A stretch of DNA of 64,000 nt, taken from NCBI GenBank assembly GCA_945865935.1, contig CAMBFI010000011.1:62001-126000 (forward strand), in the 5' to 3' direction. Numbering within the stretch: the first letter of the stretch is position 1; each line of letters starts with the position of its first letter. Under the pieces are notes generated by a model. The model was not told the DNA's origin, searched no databases, and saw nothing but the letters and a program-made list of their open reading frames with translations. A program made the translations under genes and the position numbers. This DNA comes from Bordetella parapertussis (lineage in GTDB: Bacteria; Pseudomonadota; Gammaproteobacteria; Burkholderiales; Burkholderiaceae_B). Positions 19,311 to 28,121 of this stretch are shown here, piece after piece.

Positions 19311-20263
19311 TGCGCAATCCTCAACTCAATCGACATGGTGAGCTGACGCATCTGATAACGACCGAAGGTTTGTCTCGCGACATCCTGACATATATCCTGG
19401 ATACCGCGCAGACCTTTGTGCCACTTGCGGATCGTGATGTTAAAAAAGTGCCGCTGCTACGTGGCAAGAGTGTATTCAATCTTTTTTTTGAGAACTCGAC
19501 ACGCACGCGGACTACGTTTGAGATCGCGGCAAAAAGACTGTCGGCGGATGTGTTCAATTTGAATATCAATGTCTCCTCTGCTGCCAAGGGCGAAACCCTT
19601 CTTGACACGATTGCAAACTTGTCGGCGATGCAGGCCGATTTATTTGTGGTGCGTCACCAAGCAAGCGGAGCGCCATACTTGATCGCGCAACACGTTGCGC
19701 CACATGTACATGTGATCAATGCAGGTGACGGGCGTCATGCGCATCCGACTCAAGGTCTGCTTGATATGTACACAATCAGACATTTCAAAAAAGATTTTTC
19801 TAATTTAACGGTTGCGGTGGTGGGCGATATCCTGCACTCGCGCGTCGCGCGTTCGAACATTCATGCACTCACAACCCTCGGTGTGGCAGAGGTGCGTGCG
19901 GTCGGGCCCTTGACCTTGTTGCCCTCGGGGCTTGATCAGATGGGTGTTCGCGTCTTCACCGATATGAACGAAGGCATAAAAGGTGCAGATGTCATCATTA
20001 TGCTGCGACTACAAAATGAACGGATGGGGGGTGCTTTAATTCCTTCATCGCATGAATATTTCAAGCACTATGGGCTGACCCAAGAAAAACTCGCGCTGGC
20101 TAAACCTGACTGTATTGTGATGCATCCGGGCCCCATGAATCGTGGCGTAGAAATTGATTCGGCAGTCGCCGATGGCCCACACTCAGTGATCTTGAATCAA
20201 GTGACCTTTGGGATAGCGGTGCGTATGGCTGTTATGAGTATCGTCGCGGGGGCATCAGCATGA
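19310..20263 (+). CDS. pyrB: Aspartate carbamoyltransferase catalytic subunit
   Basis: 317-residue ATCase, the first committed enzyme of pyrimidine synthesis. The carbamoyl-phosphate loop [11 protein letters not shown] is at about residues 61-71, and the later HPTQGLLD and MHPGPMNRG segments are intact. ATG at 19310 is chosen because AAGGAG lies five bases upstream and it overlaps the pyrR stop by one base; an in-frame TTG lies just before. It overlaps the following inactive dihydroorotase homologue by four bases, matching the class A ATCase arrangement in which PyrB and a pseudo-DHOase form a large complex. Confidence 0.96.
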   Translation: MRNPQLNRHGELTHLITTEGLSRDILTYILDTAQTFVPLADRDVKKVPLLRGKSVFNLFFENSTRTRTTFEIAAKRLSADVFNLNINVSSAAKGETLLDTIANLSAMQADLFVVRHQASGAPYLIAQHVAPHVHVINAGDGRHAHPTQGLLDMYTIRHFKKDFSNLTVAVVGDILHSRVARSNIHALTTLGVAEVRAVGPLTLLPSGLDQMGVRVFTDMNEGIKGADVIIMLRLQNERMGGALIPSSHEYFKHYGLTQEKLALAKPDCIVMHPGPMNRGVEIDSAVADGPHSVILNQVTFGIAVRMAVMSIVAGASA

Positions 20264-21558
20264 AGCTTCAAATAAAAAATGGTCGTGTCATTGATCCGGC
20301 CAATAAAGTAGACCAACAAACGGATGTGTTTATTGCGGATGGGAGAGTTTTAACGTTTGGTCAGACACCCGCTGGCTTTAAAGCAGATCGTGTGATCGAT
20401 GCCGCAGGAAAGTTAGTCGTCCCTGGACTTGTTGATTTAGCTGCGCGCCTGCGCGAGCCCGGCTTTGAGTATCGTGGCACACTCGAGAGTGAAATGCGGG
20501 CAGCACTGGCTGGTGGCATTACAAGCCTCGTCTTGCCGCCGGACACAGACCCAACGCTCGATGAGCCAGGCCTGGTTGAAATGCTCAAACACCGCGCGCG
20601 ACAACTCGCGCAGGTGAATTTGTATCCGCTTGGGGCGATGACAGTGGACCTGAAGGGAGAGACCCTGACAGAGATGGCCGAGCTCACTGACGCTGGGTGC
20701 ATCGCGTTTTCGCAAGCAGATGCCCCTGTGCTCGACACCACAGTATTGCTTCGCGCGATGCAGTACGCGCGTACGTTTGATTTCATGTTGTGGCTGCGTG
20801 CGCAAGATCCTTGGCTATCTAAGGGGGGCGTTGCGGCGAGTGGCGCCTATGCTTCGCGCCTTGGGTTGTCAGGTATTCCACAACAAGCCGAAACGATTGC
20901 ACTCAATACCTTGTTTGATCTACAGCGGACAACAGGCGTTCGCCTACATCTTTGTCGCTTGTCTTCGGCGGCAGGCATTGATCTGGTGCGTGCTGCCAAA
21001 CGTGAAGGTCTGGCGGTCACGTGTGACGTGTCTGCGAATCACGTACATTTAACCGATATCGATATTGGTTATTACGACAGCAACTTCCGACTCGATCCGC
21101 CCTTGCGTGGGCAGCGTGATCGGGATGCAATTCGTGCCGGGCTCGCCGATGGCACGATTGATGTCGTCTGTTCGGATCACACCCCGGTTGATGACGAAGG
21201 CAAGATGCTACCTTTTGCAGAAGCGGAGCCCGGTTCGACCGGTCTTGAGCTTCTTTTGTCCTTGACACTGAAGTGGGCACACGAGGCGAAGGTGCCCCTT
21301 GTTGATGCGTTGGCACGTGTGACGAGTGGCCCAGGTCGTGTGTTAGGCGCATGTTCACCCGCTGTGTCCTCGGCTGGGCAGCTTGGCGTGGGTGCTCCCG
21401 CCGACTTGTGTATCGTTGACCCCAACGCCTATTGGAAAGTGAGCCGTCAGAGCCTGTTGAGTCAAAGCAAGCATACGCCCTTCTTGGACAGGGACTTGCC
21501 AGGCCGCGTGCAGGCAACAATTGTGCGCGGGCAGGTCGCTTGGGAGTTGGCTGGTTGA
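20260..21558 (+). CDS. pyrX: Non-catalytic dihydroorotase homologue (PyrC'/PyrX)
   Basis: 432-residue amidohydrolase-fold protein of the type I dihydroorotase family. In active enzymes the metal motif is D-x-H-x-H before LREPG; here the same place reads [11 protein letters not shown] (residues 58-68), so both histidines are replaced (Ala61, Arg63). The [12 protein letters not shown] segment survives. Loss of the HxH pair should abolish zinc binding and catalysis. In Pseudomonas-type operons such a pseudo-DHOase is required to hold ATCase together, and the direct four-base overlap with pyrB supports that role here. An active PyrC should be encoded elsewhere. Confidence 0.92.
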   Translation: MKLQIKNGRVIDPANKVDQQTDVFIADGRVLTFGQTPAGFKADRVIDAAGKLVVPGLVDLAARLREPGFEYRGTLESEMRAALAGGITSLVLPPDTDPTLDEPGLVEMLKHRARQLAQVNLYPLGAMTVDLKGETLTEMAELTDAGCIAFSQADAPVLDTTVLLRAMQYARTFDFMLWLRAQDPWLSKGGVAASGAYASRLGLSGIPQQAETIALNTLFDLQRTTGVRLHLCRLSSAAGIDLVRAAKREGLAVTCDVSANHVHLTDIDIGYYDSNFRLDPPLRGQRDRDAIRAGLADGTIDVVCSDHTPVDDEGKMLPFAEAEPGSTGLELLLSLTLKWAHEAKVPLVDALARVTSGPGRVLGACSPAVSSAGQLGVGAPADLCIVDPNAYWKVSRQSLLSQSKHTPFLDRDLPGRVQATIVRGQVAWELAG

Positions 21559-22304
21559 GTTTACTGCGCTTTGTTTGCAGGCTCACTGCATTAACTATTT
21601 GGGTTGTCGCTGGGTTGTGCGTCATCCTTTTGGCTCATCCGTTCATTGGCAAACAAGGTCGTGGCTGGACGAAGCGACATTGGTCTCGCCTCCTGTTGGT
21701 ATTGTGTGGAATTAAAACCCTGCGCACCGGTGCACCCCCGACAACAGGAGCTGTCCTGCTGGTTTCCAACCACGTGTCTTGGCTAGACATCTTTTTACTC
21801 AATGCGGCGCGTCCGACAGTATTTGTGGCAAAGAGTGAGATTCGTCGCTGGCCTTTACTGGGTTGGTTGGTGGCCGGAGCCGATACCATTTTTATTGAGC
21901 GTGCTTCGCGTCATGCCGTGCATAAAGCGGGGCATGCGATGCAAGAGCGTTTCGCACGAGGACAGGCAGTGGGTTTGTTCCCCGAAGGGACGACGTCACC
22001 TGGCTACGATTTGCTGCCGTTTTATGCCAACTTGTTTGAGCCTGCACGCAAAGCTGACGCGCCCATACAGCCAATCGCACTGATTTTTTATCACCAAGGA
22101 AAGCGCAGCGACTTTGCTGCGTTTGTCGGGGAAGAAACCCTCGCCAAAAACTTGTGGAAAGTGCTTGGCGGTCACGGTATCAGCGTGGAGGTTGAGTTTT
22201 TGGCGCCGATCTGGGAGCCCGATGGCAACGAGGCACCGCCTCGTGCAGAGCTAGGTCACCGCGCTCGGCAGTCCATACAACAGGCATTGTCCCGCCGCAA
22301 TTAA
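21555..22304 (+). CDS. plsC: 1-acyl-sn-glycerol-3-phosphate acyltransferase-like (PlsC family)
   Basis: 249-residue membrane acyltransferase that makes phosphatidic acid from lysophosphatidate. The catalytic NHVSWLD (His73, Asp78) and the FPEGTT block (142-147) are complete, and a hydrophobic helix at residues 10-30 anchors it to the inner membrane. Start: the frame is open upstream into pyrX but family similarity begins here; a TTG at 21555 overlaps the previous stop as TTGA with GGGAG nearby, so it is the preferred start although rare. The gene converges on ligJ. Confidence 0.9.
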   Translation: MSLLRFVCRLTALTIWVVAGLCVILLAHPFIGKQGRGWTKRHWSRLLLVLCGIKTLRTGAPPTTGAVLLVSNHVSWLDIFLLNAARPTVFVAKSEIRRWPLLGWLVAGADTIFIERASRHAVHKAGHAMQERFARGQAVGLFPEGTTSPGYDLLPFYANLFEPARKADAPIQPIALIFYHQGKRSDFAAFVGEETLAKNLWKVLGGHGISVEVEFLAPIWEPDGNEAPPRAELGHRARQSIQQALSRRN

Positions 22305-22343
22305 GCGGCGAAGACCCCTTCTTGCACAGAGGCCGGACTTGAA

Positions 22344-23378
22344 CTAACAGTTTTGGCAGCGAGGGTGTGCGCGCAAACGTGGATAAACGCCCAGAGCGTT
22401 ACGCGCAAACATTTGTTGCTTCTGCTGCAGGTCGGCAGACGGGGATGCATCAATGTAGCGCTTCGTGTCGTCGTAGTAGCAGTTGGTCAAAGGATCGATG
22501 CCTTGTACGGCTCCGACGGTCTCTGATGCGAACAAAATGTTTTTAGTGGGTAGCACGCGCAACAACAGATCGATGCCTGGCTGGTGATAGACGCAAGTGT
22601 CAAAAAAAACATTGTTGAGCACTTTCTCTTCAAGTGGCGGCAAGCCCATGTCTTGCGCGATCCCACGGTATCGTCCCCAATGGTAGGGCGCTGCGCCGCC
22701 GCCATGCGGAATAATAAATTTGAGCGTTGGGAAATCTTTAAAAATGTCGGAGGTCATGAACTGCACAAAAGCGGTCGTATCCCCGTTGATATAGTGGGTG
22801 GCTACGGCGTTGAAGTGTGGGTTGCACGAGCCGCTGACGTGAATCATCGCAGGGACATCAAGCTCGACCATTTTTTCATAAAGTGGATACCACCATTTTT
22901 TATCCCATAGCGGTGGGTCGCTCCAGTGACCGCCGCTCGGATCCGGATTGAGGTTGGCGCCAATGAAGCCAAACTCATTGACGCAACGTTCGAGCTCTGC
23001 GATGACGCGTGCGCCAGGCGCCACACCACTGGCCTGCGGCAATTGGCATACGCCAACAAAGTGATCGGGATAGAGCTTACACACGCGGTGAATCAGCTCG
23101 TTATTAAAGCGGGCCCAAGCAACGTTGGTGTCCTCATTGCCCATGTGGTGGTCCATTGCGACCGCTTTGGGCGAGAAGATTGTCATGTCAATCCCGCGCT
23201 CGCGCATGATGCGTAACTGATTTTGATCGATACCTGCACGGATTTCGTCGTCAGTCACTGCAGGTGGCGCTGCGGGTGGTGCTATGCCAGTGCGTTGGAA
23301 TGCGGCAATCTGCTCAGTACGAAATTTCGCGACCTGAGCGGGGGCGGTCGTGAAATGACCGTGGCAATCGATAATCAT
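22344..23378 (-). CDS. ligJ: 4-oxalomesaconate hydratase-like amidohydrolase (LigJ type)
   Basis: 344-residue metal-dependent amidohydrolase-superfamily protein. MIIDCHGHF carries the HxH pair (His6, His8); GFIGANLNPDPSGGHW, MIHVSGSCNP, FIIPHGGGA and FFDTCVYHQPG are segments shared with LigJ, which hydrates 4-oxalomesaconate in protocatechuate 4,5-cleavage/gallate degradation. The similarity is extensive by eye along the full length. No other genes of that pathway are present nearby, so it is an orphan in this window apart from the divergent hydrolase. A different beta-keto-acid decarboxylase of the same superfamily is a weaker alternative. Confidence 0.82.
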   Translation of the reverse strand: MIIDCHGHFTTAPAQVAKFRTEQIAAFQRTGIAPPAAPPAVTDDEIRAGIDQNQLRIMRERGIDMTIFSPKAVAMDHHMGNEDTNVAWARFNNELIHRVCKLYPDHFVGVCQLPQASGVAPGARVIAELERCVNEFGFIGANLNPDPSGGHWSDPPLWDKKWWYPLYEKMVELDVPAMIHVSGSCNPHFNAVATHYINGDTTAFVQFMTSDIFKDFPTLKFIIPHGGGAAPYHWGRYRGIAQDMGLPPLEEKVLNNVFFDTCVYHQPGIDLLLRVLPTKNILFASETVGAVQGIDPLTNCYYDDTKRYIDASPSADLQQKQQMFARNALGVYPRLRAHPRCQNC

Positions 23379-23460
23379 GGCTGGCCTTTGTGAAAAGGAA
23401 GTTAGGCATAACCGCCAATTTACACAATTTCACAGCTGTTGAGCGGTTGTCCTTGCGATA

Positions 23461-23481
23461 CTATTTACAAACTTTAAATAG
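23461..23481. promoter_or_regulatory. A/T-rich inverted repeat between ligJ and hydrolase
   Basis: CTATTTA and TAAATAG, 7-base arms separated by 7 bases, centred about 38 bases before the hydrolase start in the 130-base divergent intergenic region. Dyads of this size are typical operators of catabolic regulators, but no regulator gene is adjacent. Assignment is tentative. Confidence 0.3.
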
Positions 23482-23508
23482 CATTGCAATGTTTGAGGAT
23501 TTCCCGTG

Positions 23509-24348
23509 ATGACAACTCCTGTCAATCAGCTCACCCTCGATTGGATGGCTGAATACGAAAAAAAGTGCCAGCGTCATTTGGTCGATGTAGCAGGGCAGCA
23601 AGTGATGTGGCGTCAGTTTGGTCAAGGCGAGCCGTTACTGCTCATCCATGGTGGACATGGCAGTTGGTTGCATTGGGCGCGTAATATCGATGCGTTGTCG
23701 AAGCACTTCACGCTCTATATCGCCGATCTGGCAGGCTATGGGGACTCGAGCGCGCCTGCCTTTGACGATTTTGAGAGCATGGTTCAAGTCACTGCTGCCT
23801 CAATACGAACGCTGTTAGGGCCCACGACTCCCTTCAATCTTGCTGGTTTTTCTTTCGGAGGACTCGTGTCCGCCAATGTGGCCGCCGAGGGGTTGGCGGT
23901 TAAGCGACTAGCATTGTTAGGGCCGGGGGGGCATGGTGGGCCAAGGCGCGAGCGTGGCAAGCTTGTGAACTGGAAGCGTGCGTTAACGGATGAAGAATTG
24001 TTTGAGGCAATGCGTTTCAATTTGTGGGCGCATATGATCTATGCCGATGAACAGCTGGATCCTTTTGCGATCGGGATTCACACTCATTCTTGCATCCATA
24101 CACTCTTCCGTAGTCGGGGGATTTCTGGTCGGGGGTTGCTTGGGCCTGCGCTCGATGTGTACACCGGGCCGACCTTAATCGTGTGGGGCGAGCATGACGT
24201 CACGTGCACCCCTGAATATTTGATGACACATATGATTGAGGGACACGCGAATCGTCGAGGTGTGATTCTGCCCGATGTCGGACATTGGGTGAACTATGAG
24301 GATGCCGCGCGAGTCGACCCAATTTTGATCGATTGGTTTTGCGCTTAG
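23509..24348 (+). CDS. Alpha/beta-hydrolase fold protein
   Basis: 279-residue serine hydrolase. The nucleophile elbow is GFSFGG (Ser at about 115), the oxyanion region [14 protein letters not shown] precedes it, the acidic member is in [11 protein letters not shown] and the His in [12 protein letters not shown]. This is the architecture of C-C bond hydrolases and esterases of aromatic degradation; the substrate cannot be told. The ATG at 23509 has GAGGA nine bases upstream, with a GTG at 23506 as alternative. It is divergent from ligJ, suggesting joint control, and its stop overlaps the convergent apaH stop by four bases. Confidence 0.85.
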   Translation: MTTPVNQLTLDWMAEYEKKCQRHLVDVAGQQVMWRQFGQGEPLLLIHGGHGSWLHWARNIDALSKHFTLYIADLAGYGDSSAPAFDDFESMVQVTAASIRTLLGPTTPFNLAGFSFGGLVSANVAAEGLAVKRLALLGPGGHGGPRRERGKLVNWKRALTDEELFEAMRFNLWAHMIYADEQLDPFAIGIHTHSCIHTLFRSRGISGRGLLGPALDVYTGPTLIVWGEHDVTCTPEYLMTHMIEGHANRRGVILPDVGHWVNYEDAARVDPILIDWFCA

Positions 24349-25181
24349 TCAAGCAAGGGATCAATGCTCTGATCGCAAGCAATTTGTACGACGAATTGGT
24401 CTTGCAATCTCACTGCACTCAGTTGCCCCCCCCAGACACAGCCCGTGTCTAGCGAGATCAAGTCCGGCTTAAGTGTTAAGCCCAAAGTTGACCAATGACC
24501 AAAGACCACCGTGACATCGCGAGTCATACGCTTGGGCATATTGAACCAGGGCGTCAGTCCTGGTTGCACGACGTCGGGACCGGTCTTAACAGAGAGCATC
24601 ATCCGACCCTCTTTGTTGCAAAGACGGATTCGCGTCAAGGTATTAATAATGGCACGCATGCGCTCCGGCCCACGAAACGCATCATCCCAGTAGTCTGGTT
24701 CATTGCCGTACATCGTTAGAAGAGACTGCTGCCACGCGTCACTGCGCAACTGCGCGTGCACCTCATCAGCAAGCGCTACGGTCTTTTCTGCCGACCACTC
24801 TGGGAGCACGCCAGCGTGAACCAGGAGGTGTCCATATTCAAAGTGAGCCAGTGGACAGCGACGCAACCAGTCCAGTATCTCGGGGGCATCATGGGCCTCG
24901 AGAACTTCGGTCAAGGTGTCACGCTTGCTCGGCCGCCTGGCGCCAGCCGCCATCGCAAGCAGATGCAGATCGTGATTGCCCAACACAGATAAGGCGCGGT
25001 TACCCATCGCCATAATCCGTCTGAGCGTTGCGAGCGAGCGAGGGCCGCGGTTGACCAAATCGCCCGCGAACCAGAAGCGTGCATTGGGGTCGTCTGCGAT
25101 TTTTGGTTGTTCAAGCAAGTGATTCAGACTGTCGCAACAGCCTTGTACATCCCCAATCATCCAGATGCTACCAATGCTCAT
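24345..25181 (-). CDS. apaH: Symmetrical bis(5'-nucleosyl)-tetraphosphatase ApaH
   Basis: 278-residue metallophosphatase that splits Ap4A to two ADP and also removes dinucleoside caps from RNA. Metal-binding motifs are in order: GDVQGC (10-15), GDLVNRGP (40-47), GNHD (68-71), and VHAGVLPEW later; FGHWSTLG and [10 protein letters not shown] close the active site. ATG at 25181 overlaps the lptG stop by four bases; the frame extends six codons further without need. It is the last gene of the mpl-to-apaH minus-strand run. Confidence 0.96.
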   Translation of the reverse strand: MSIGSIWMIGDVQGCCDSLNHLLEQPKIADDPNARFWFAGDLVNRGPRSLATLRRIMAMGNRALSVLGNHDLHLLAMAAGARRPSKRDTLTEVLEAHDAPEILDWLRRCPLAHFEYGHLLVHAGVLPEWSAEKTVALADEVHAQLRSDAWQQSLLTMYGNEPDYWDDAFRGPERMRAIINTLTRIRLCNKEGRMMLSVKTGPDVVQPGLTPWFNMPKRMTRDVTVVFGHWSTLGLTLKPDLISLDTGCVWGGQLSAVRLQDQFVVQIACDQSIDPLLD

Positions 25182-26356
25182 AGGACCGATTTTTTCCAAA
25201 AGAAAAATCCACCTTTACGCTGAGCGAGAGCGTTTCTGTTTTCCATCATGAACACCGCAGTCAGGGCAAGAATCATGGCAACGATGTTTGGCAGAAGCGC
25301 GGTCACGACGGGCGGCCACTTAAACAGCAAGCTGACGTTCAGGGCCAGTTGATTGATCATAAAAAAGCCCGTACCAAGTAAGATGCCTAAAAAAACCTTC
25401 GCGCCAACACCGCCACGGCGCGTCTGCATAAAGCTAATCGGCGCAGCAATGGTGAGCATGACCAGCAACGTAAAGGGATACGCCATCTTCCTCCAGACCG
25501 CTACGATTTGCCGATCGGCTTGCAATTGATTGCGGTTCAGATAGTCGATGTAGTCGTTCAGCGCCACCAGGGACATCCTTTCGGGTGTCAGGATACGCGC
25601 AACGAGGCGTTCGCTGCTTAAGGTTGTATCAATGGTTTGTTGAGGTAGGTGTTTGACTGTAGCAGCGGGTTTTCCTGTGACCTTGGCGTCTGCCAACACA
25701 CTCTTGATATCTGCGGCGAGATGAGTTTCAACGACATCCTGCATGTCAAGCTTGCCTTTGACGAACCTTCCCGATTTCGCTTGGGTCATCACCGACAGAG
25801 TGAGCCCATCTGGAAACTCATAAATCGACAGATTTTCGACATTTCCAGAAGTGAGCAATTTTCCGACGTTGACGACGCGCATCCCGCCGTTCGGGGTTGG
25901 TTCTTTAAACCAGTAGCCGCTTGCTAGTCTTCCCCCTTCGACACGGCCGCGCAACAATAGGTTGACCTCGCTACTTTTTATTTCGGCCAGCGGTGTTAAA
26001 AACTCAGACAAGATGAGCGCGCCCAGGATGATCGGAATAGAGACGGTCCAGAGCATGCCCAATAGCCCCATCCCGCTCACGCCGGAGACTCGCAGAATCA
26101 CGAGCTCATTGCGTTGCGCTAAGCCAGAGAGTGCGAGGATGGCGCCAATCAGTAAGCCAATCGGCAGTAAATCGTAGAGACGTGTAGGTAGTGATAGTCC
26201 TTGTAAGTAGAACAAGGCCGTCAATGGAAATCGTGCGCTCACAGTATCAAGTTCATCGACCAGCGTGAAGAACGTAAACAGGCCGAGCAACGCAATCAGC
26301 ACCACTGAGGTGGATCGATAGATTTCGCGGGCGAGGTAACGACGTGCGGTTTGCAT
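25178..26356 (-). CDS. lptG: Lipopolysaccharide export permease LptG
   Basis: 392-residue YjgP/YjgQ-family permease, half of the LptB2FG extractor that drives LPS out of the inner membrane. It has N- and C-terminal membrane bundles with a periplasmic jelly-roll domain between. [32 protein letters not shown] matches LptG better than LptF. lptF, usually adjacent, is not in this window. The start lies 17 bases downstream of the aroE stop, and the stop overlaps apaH by four bases. Confidence 0.9.
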   Translation of the reverse strand: MQTARRYLAREIYRSTSVVLIALLGLFTFFTLVDELDTVSARFPLTALFYLQGLSLPTRLYDLLPIGLLIGAILALSGLAQRNELVILRVSGVSGMGLLGMLWTVSIPIILGALILSEFLTPLAEIKSSEVNLLLRGRVEGGRLASGYWFKEPTPNGGMRVVNVGKLLTSGNVENLSIYEFPDGLTLSVMTQAKSGRFVKGKLDMQDVVETHLAADIKSVLADAKVTGKPAATVKHLPQQTIDTTLSSERLVARILTPERMSLVALNDYIDYLNRNQLQADRQIVAVWRKMAYPFTLLVMLTIAAPISFMQTRRGGVGAKVFLGILLGTGFFMINQLALNVSLLFKWPPVVTALLPNIVAMILALTAVFMMENRNALAQRKGGFFFWKKSVL

Positions 26357-26373
26357 AAGTTCTAGTGTAATGC

Positions 26374-27237
26374 CTAGCGTGCGTTAGACAGGGCGGCGCG
26401 CAGACTGGTCAGCACGGGGGCGATATCTGGACGCACACCGTGCCAGATATAGAAGCTTTCGGCTGCTTGCCCGACTAGCATGCCTAGCCCATCGCTCGCG
26501 TTTCCAGCGCCATCGCGCTGTGCTTGCAACATAAAGGGCGTAGCCGTTGCGCCGTACATCATGTCATAGGCCCAAGCATTTTTAGCGTACAGTTCAGAAG
26601 CCACCGCAGGAGCCTCGCCTCCAAGGCTGCTGGAACTTGCGTTGATGACCAGATCCCAGCTGCGGGGTGCGCCGACTTCCTTTAAGCTACCTGCGGTCAG
26701 TCTCTGCGACGCAATGGAGGATATCGCTTGGTGTTGCGCGATCAGTTCGTGCGCGCGCGCGGCGGTTCGATTGACCAAGTGCAGTGTTGCGCAACCCGCA
26801 TCCAAGAGCGGCCCGAGCACGCCGCGCGCAGCGCCTCCTGCGCCGATTAACAGGATGCGTGAGTCTGGCGTCAGCGCGCCGAGTCGCTGCAGATCAAGAA
26901 CCAGGCCGACGCCGTCAGTATTACAGCCATGTAGCGCACCCTTGTCCTGCCAAAGGGTGTTGACCGCTTGCGCTAGGGTCGCGCGTGGGCTTAAGTTTGC
27001 GCCAGCGAGCTTCCATGCCTCAAGCTTGAAGGGCACCGTGACATTCAGTCCGTGTCCTCCTGCCTCAAAAAAATTGCGGACTGTGATTGCGAAGCCGTCC
27101 AGCGGCGCGAGGAGTCGGTCATAAACCAGCTTGACGCCCATTTGCGCAGCGAATTGCCGGTGAATGGCTGGCGAACGACTATGTTCAATAGGGTTGCCGA
27201 TCACGGCACAGCGGGCGGGAGCTTGAGTTGATGTCAT
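26374..27237 (-). CDS. aroE: Shikimate 5-dehydrogenase
   Basis: 287-residue NADP-dependent enzyme of the shikimate pathway. GNPIEHSRSPAIHR (14-27) binds shikimate, Lys71 in NVTVPFKLEAW and Asp108 in CNTDGVG are the catalytic pair, and LLIGAGGAARG is the nucleotide-binding loop. ATG at 27237 is chosen because it overlaps the stop of the TonB-like gene as ATGA; the longer frame adds eleven residues from inside that gene. Confidence 0.96.
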   Translation of the reverse strand: MTSTQAPARCAVIGNPIEHSRSPAIHRQFAAQMGVKLVYDRLLAPLDGFAITVRNFFEAGGHGLNVTVPFKLEAWKLAGANLSPRATLAQAVNTLWQDKGALHGCNTDGVGLVLDLQRLGALTPDSRILLIGAGGAARGVLGPLLDAGCATLHLVNRTAARAHELIAQHQAISSIASQRLTAGSLKEVGAPRSWDLVINASSSSLGGEAPAVASELYAKNAWAYDMMYGATATPFMLQAQRDGAGNASDGLGMLVGQAAESFYIWHGVRPDIAPVLTSLRAALSNAR

Positions 27238-28121
27238 TTTGTCGTGACTGATCCGTTTACAAAGTGCCAAGTCCGCGTTAAGACCAGCTCATCGATTTGG
27301 CTGGCCATATCCTGAGGGAAAGCCGCGAAGGGCGCCGCGAGTTGGGCAATACGCCGCACCGCTTGGTTGAGTAAAGCCTTGTCAGACGGACGGTTAATTT
27401 GAATATCTGCTAGCGAGCCATCCGCACGAATCGTGAGTGTGGCCTGCACACTGCCATACACCTTGTCCCCCACGCCCTTTGGATAGTGCTGAGTACCGAT
27501 CTGCTCCACCCTAAGGCGCCATTGATCAATGTAGGGCGCAAATTGCATTTGGCGCGCGGAGGGGGCGTCGAAGTGTTTACGGGGGCGTTCGCTGTACTGT
27601 TCGATTTGATGCGTCAGGACGGCAATGCGGTTGTTACGCAGAATTGCCTCTTGATCGTCTTGGTCTGGGCCGTTGCGATCGGTATCCTTCAAAAAATGCT
27701 CATTTGGCCGACCTTCTTGCGCGGTTTGCTGAGCCTTTAAGAGCGTGAGTAATTCTTGCTGCTGCGTTTCGAGTTGTAGTCGTTTTTTTACAAGCGCCTC
27801 GAGCGTGAGATCGTCGGGTGAATGACCCCCATGTGCGAGTCGGTTTGAGGAGTAACCCTTTGGGGCGTCTCCCCCCCCATCTACATTGGATTGCGCGAGC
27901 AAGTGCGCGACAGCCGGTGTGCTCTCTGTTTGCGCATTGACCATCACCACTTCCATTTCAGAAGGTAATGGTTGTGCGGATTGCTCGCCAGAGAAATTCC
28001 AAGCGAGAAGCGCAAGGTGTAACAGAGCGGACAGAATAACAGCCCAGTATAAAAAACGACGTTGCCCCGCCGACCACTCGGCCGGTGAAGTCATGGGCAA
28101 GGGCGCTGTATGCGTTGTCAT
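27234..28121 (-). CDS. TonB-like energy transducer
   Basis: 295-residue protein with a short cytoplasmic N-terminus, one membrane helix at about residues 25-42 (FLYWAVILSALLHLALLAW), a polar, partly coiled-coil periplasmic middle with LEALVKKRLQLETQQQELL, and a C-terminal TonB-like domain (YGSVQATLTIRADGSLADIQINRPS). A proline-rich spacer is absent, unlike classical TonB, so it may act in envelope organisation rather than siderophore import. No exbB/exbD are nearby. ATG at 28121 overlaps the RNase stop as ATGA; aroE follows with the same overlap. Confidence 0.82.
   Translation of the reverse strand: MTTHTAPLPMTSPAEWSAGQRRFLYWAVILSALLHLALLAWNFSGEQSAQPLPSEMEVVMVNAQTESTPAVAHLLAQSNVDGGGDAPKGYSSNRLAHGGHSPDDLTLEALVKKRLQLETQQQELLTLLKAQQTAQEGRPNEHFLKDTDRNGPDQDDQEAILRNNRIAVLTHQIEQYSERPRKHFDAPSARQMQFAPYIDQWRLRVEQIGTQHYPKGVGDKVYGSVQATLTIRADGSLADIQINRPSDKALLNQAVRRIAQLAAPFAAFPQDMASQIDELVLTRTWHFVNGSVTTK

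Noticed and set aside
21432-21554. N-terminal extension of the plsC frame from an upstream start
   Set aside because: It is within pyrX and carries no acyltransferase similarity; a coupled TTG at 21555 fits better.
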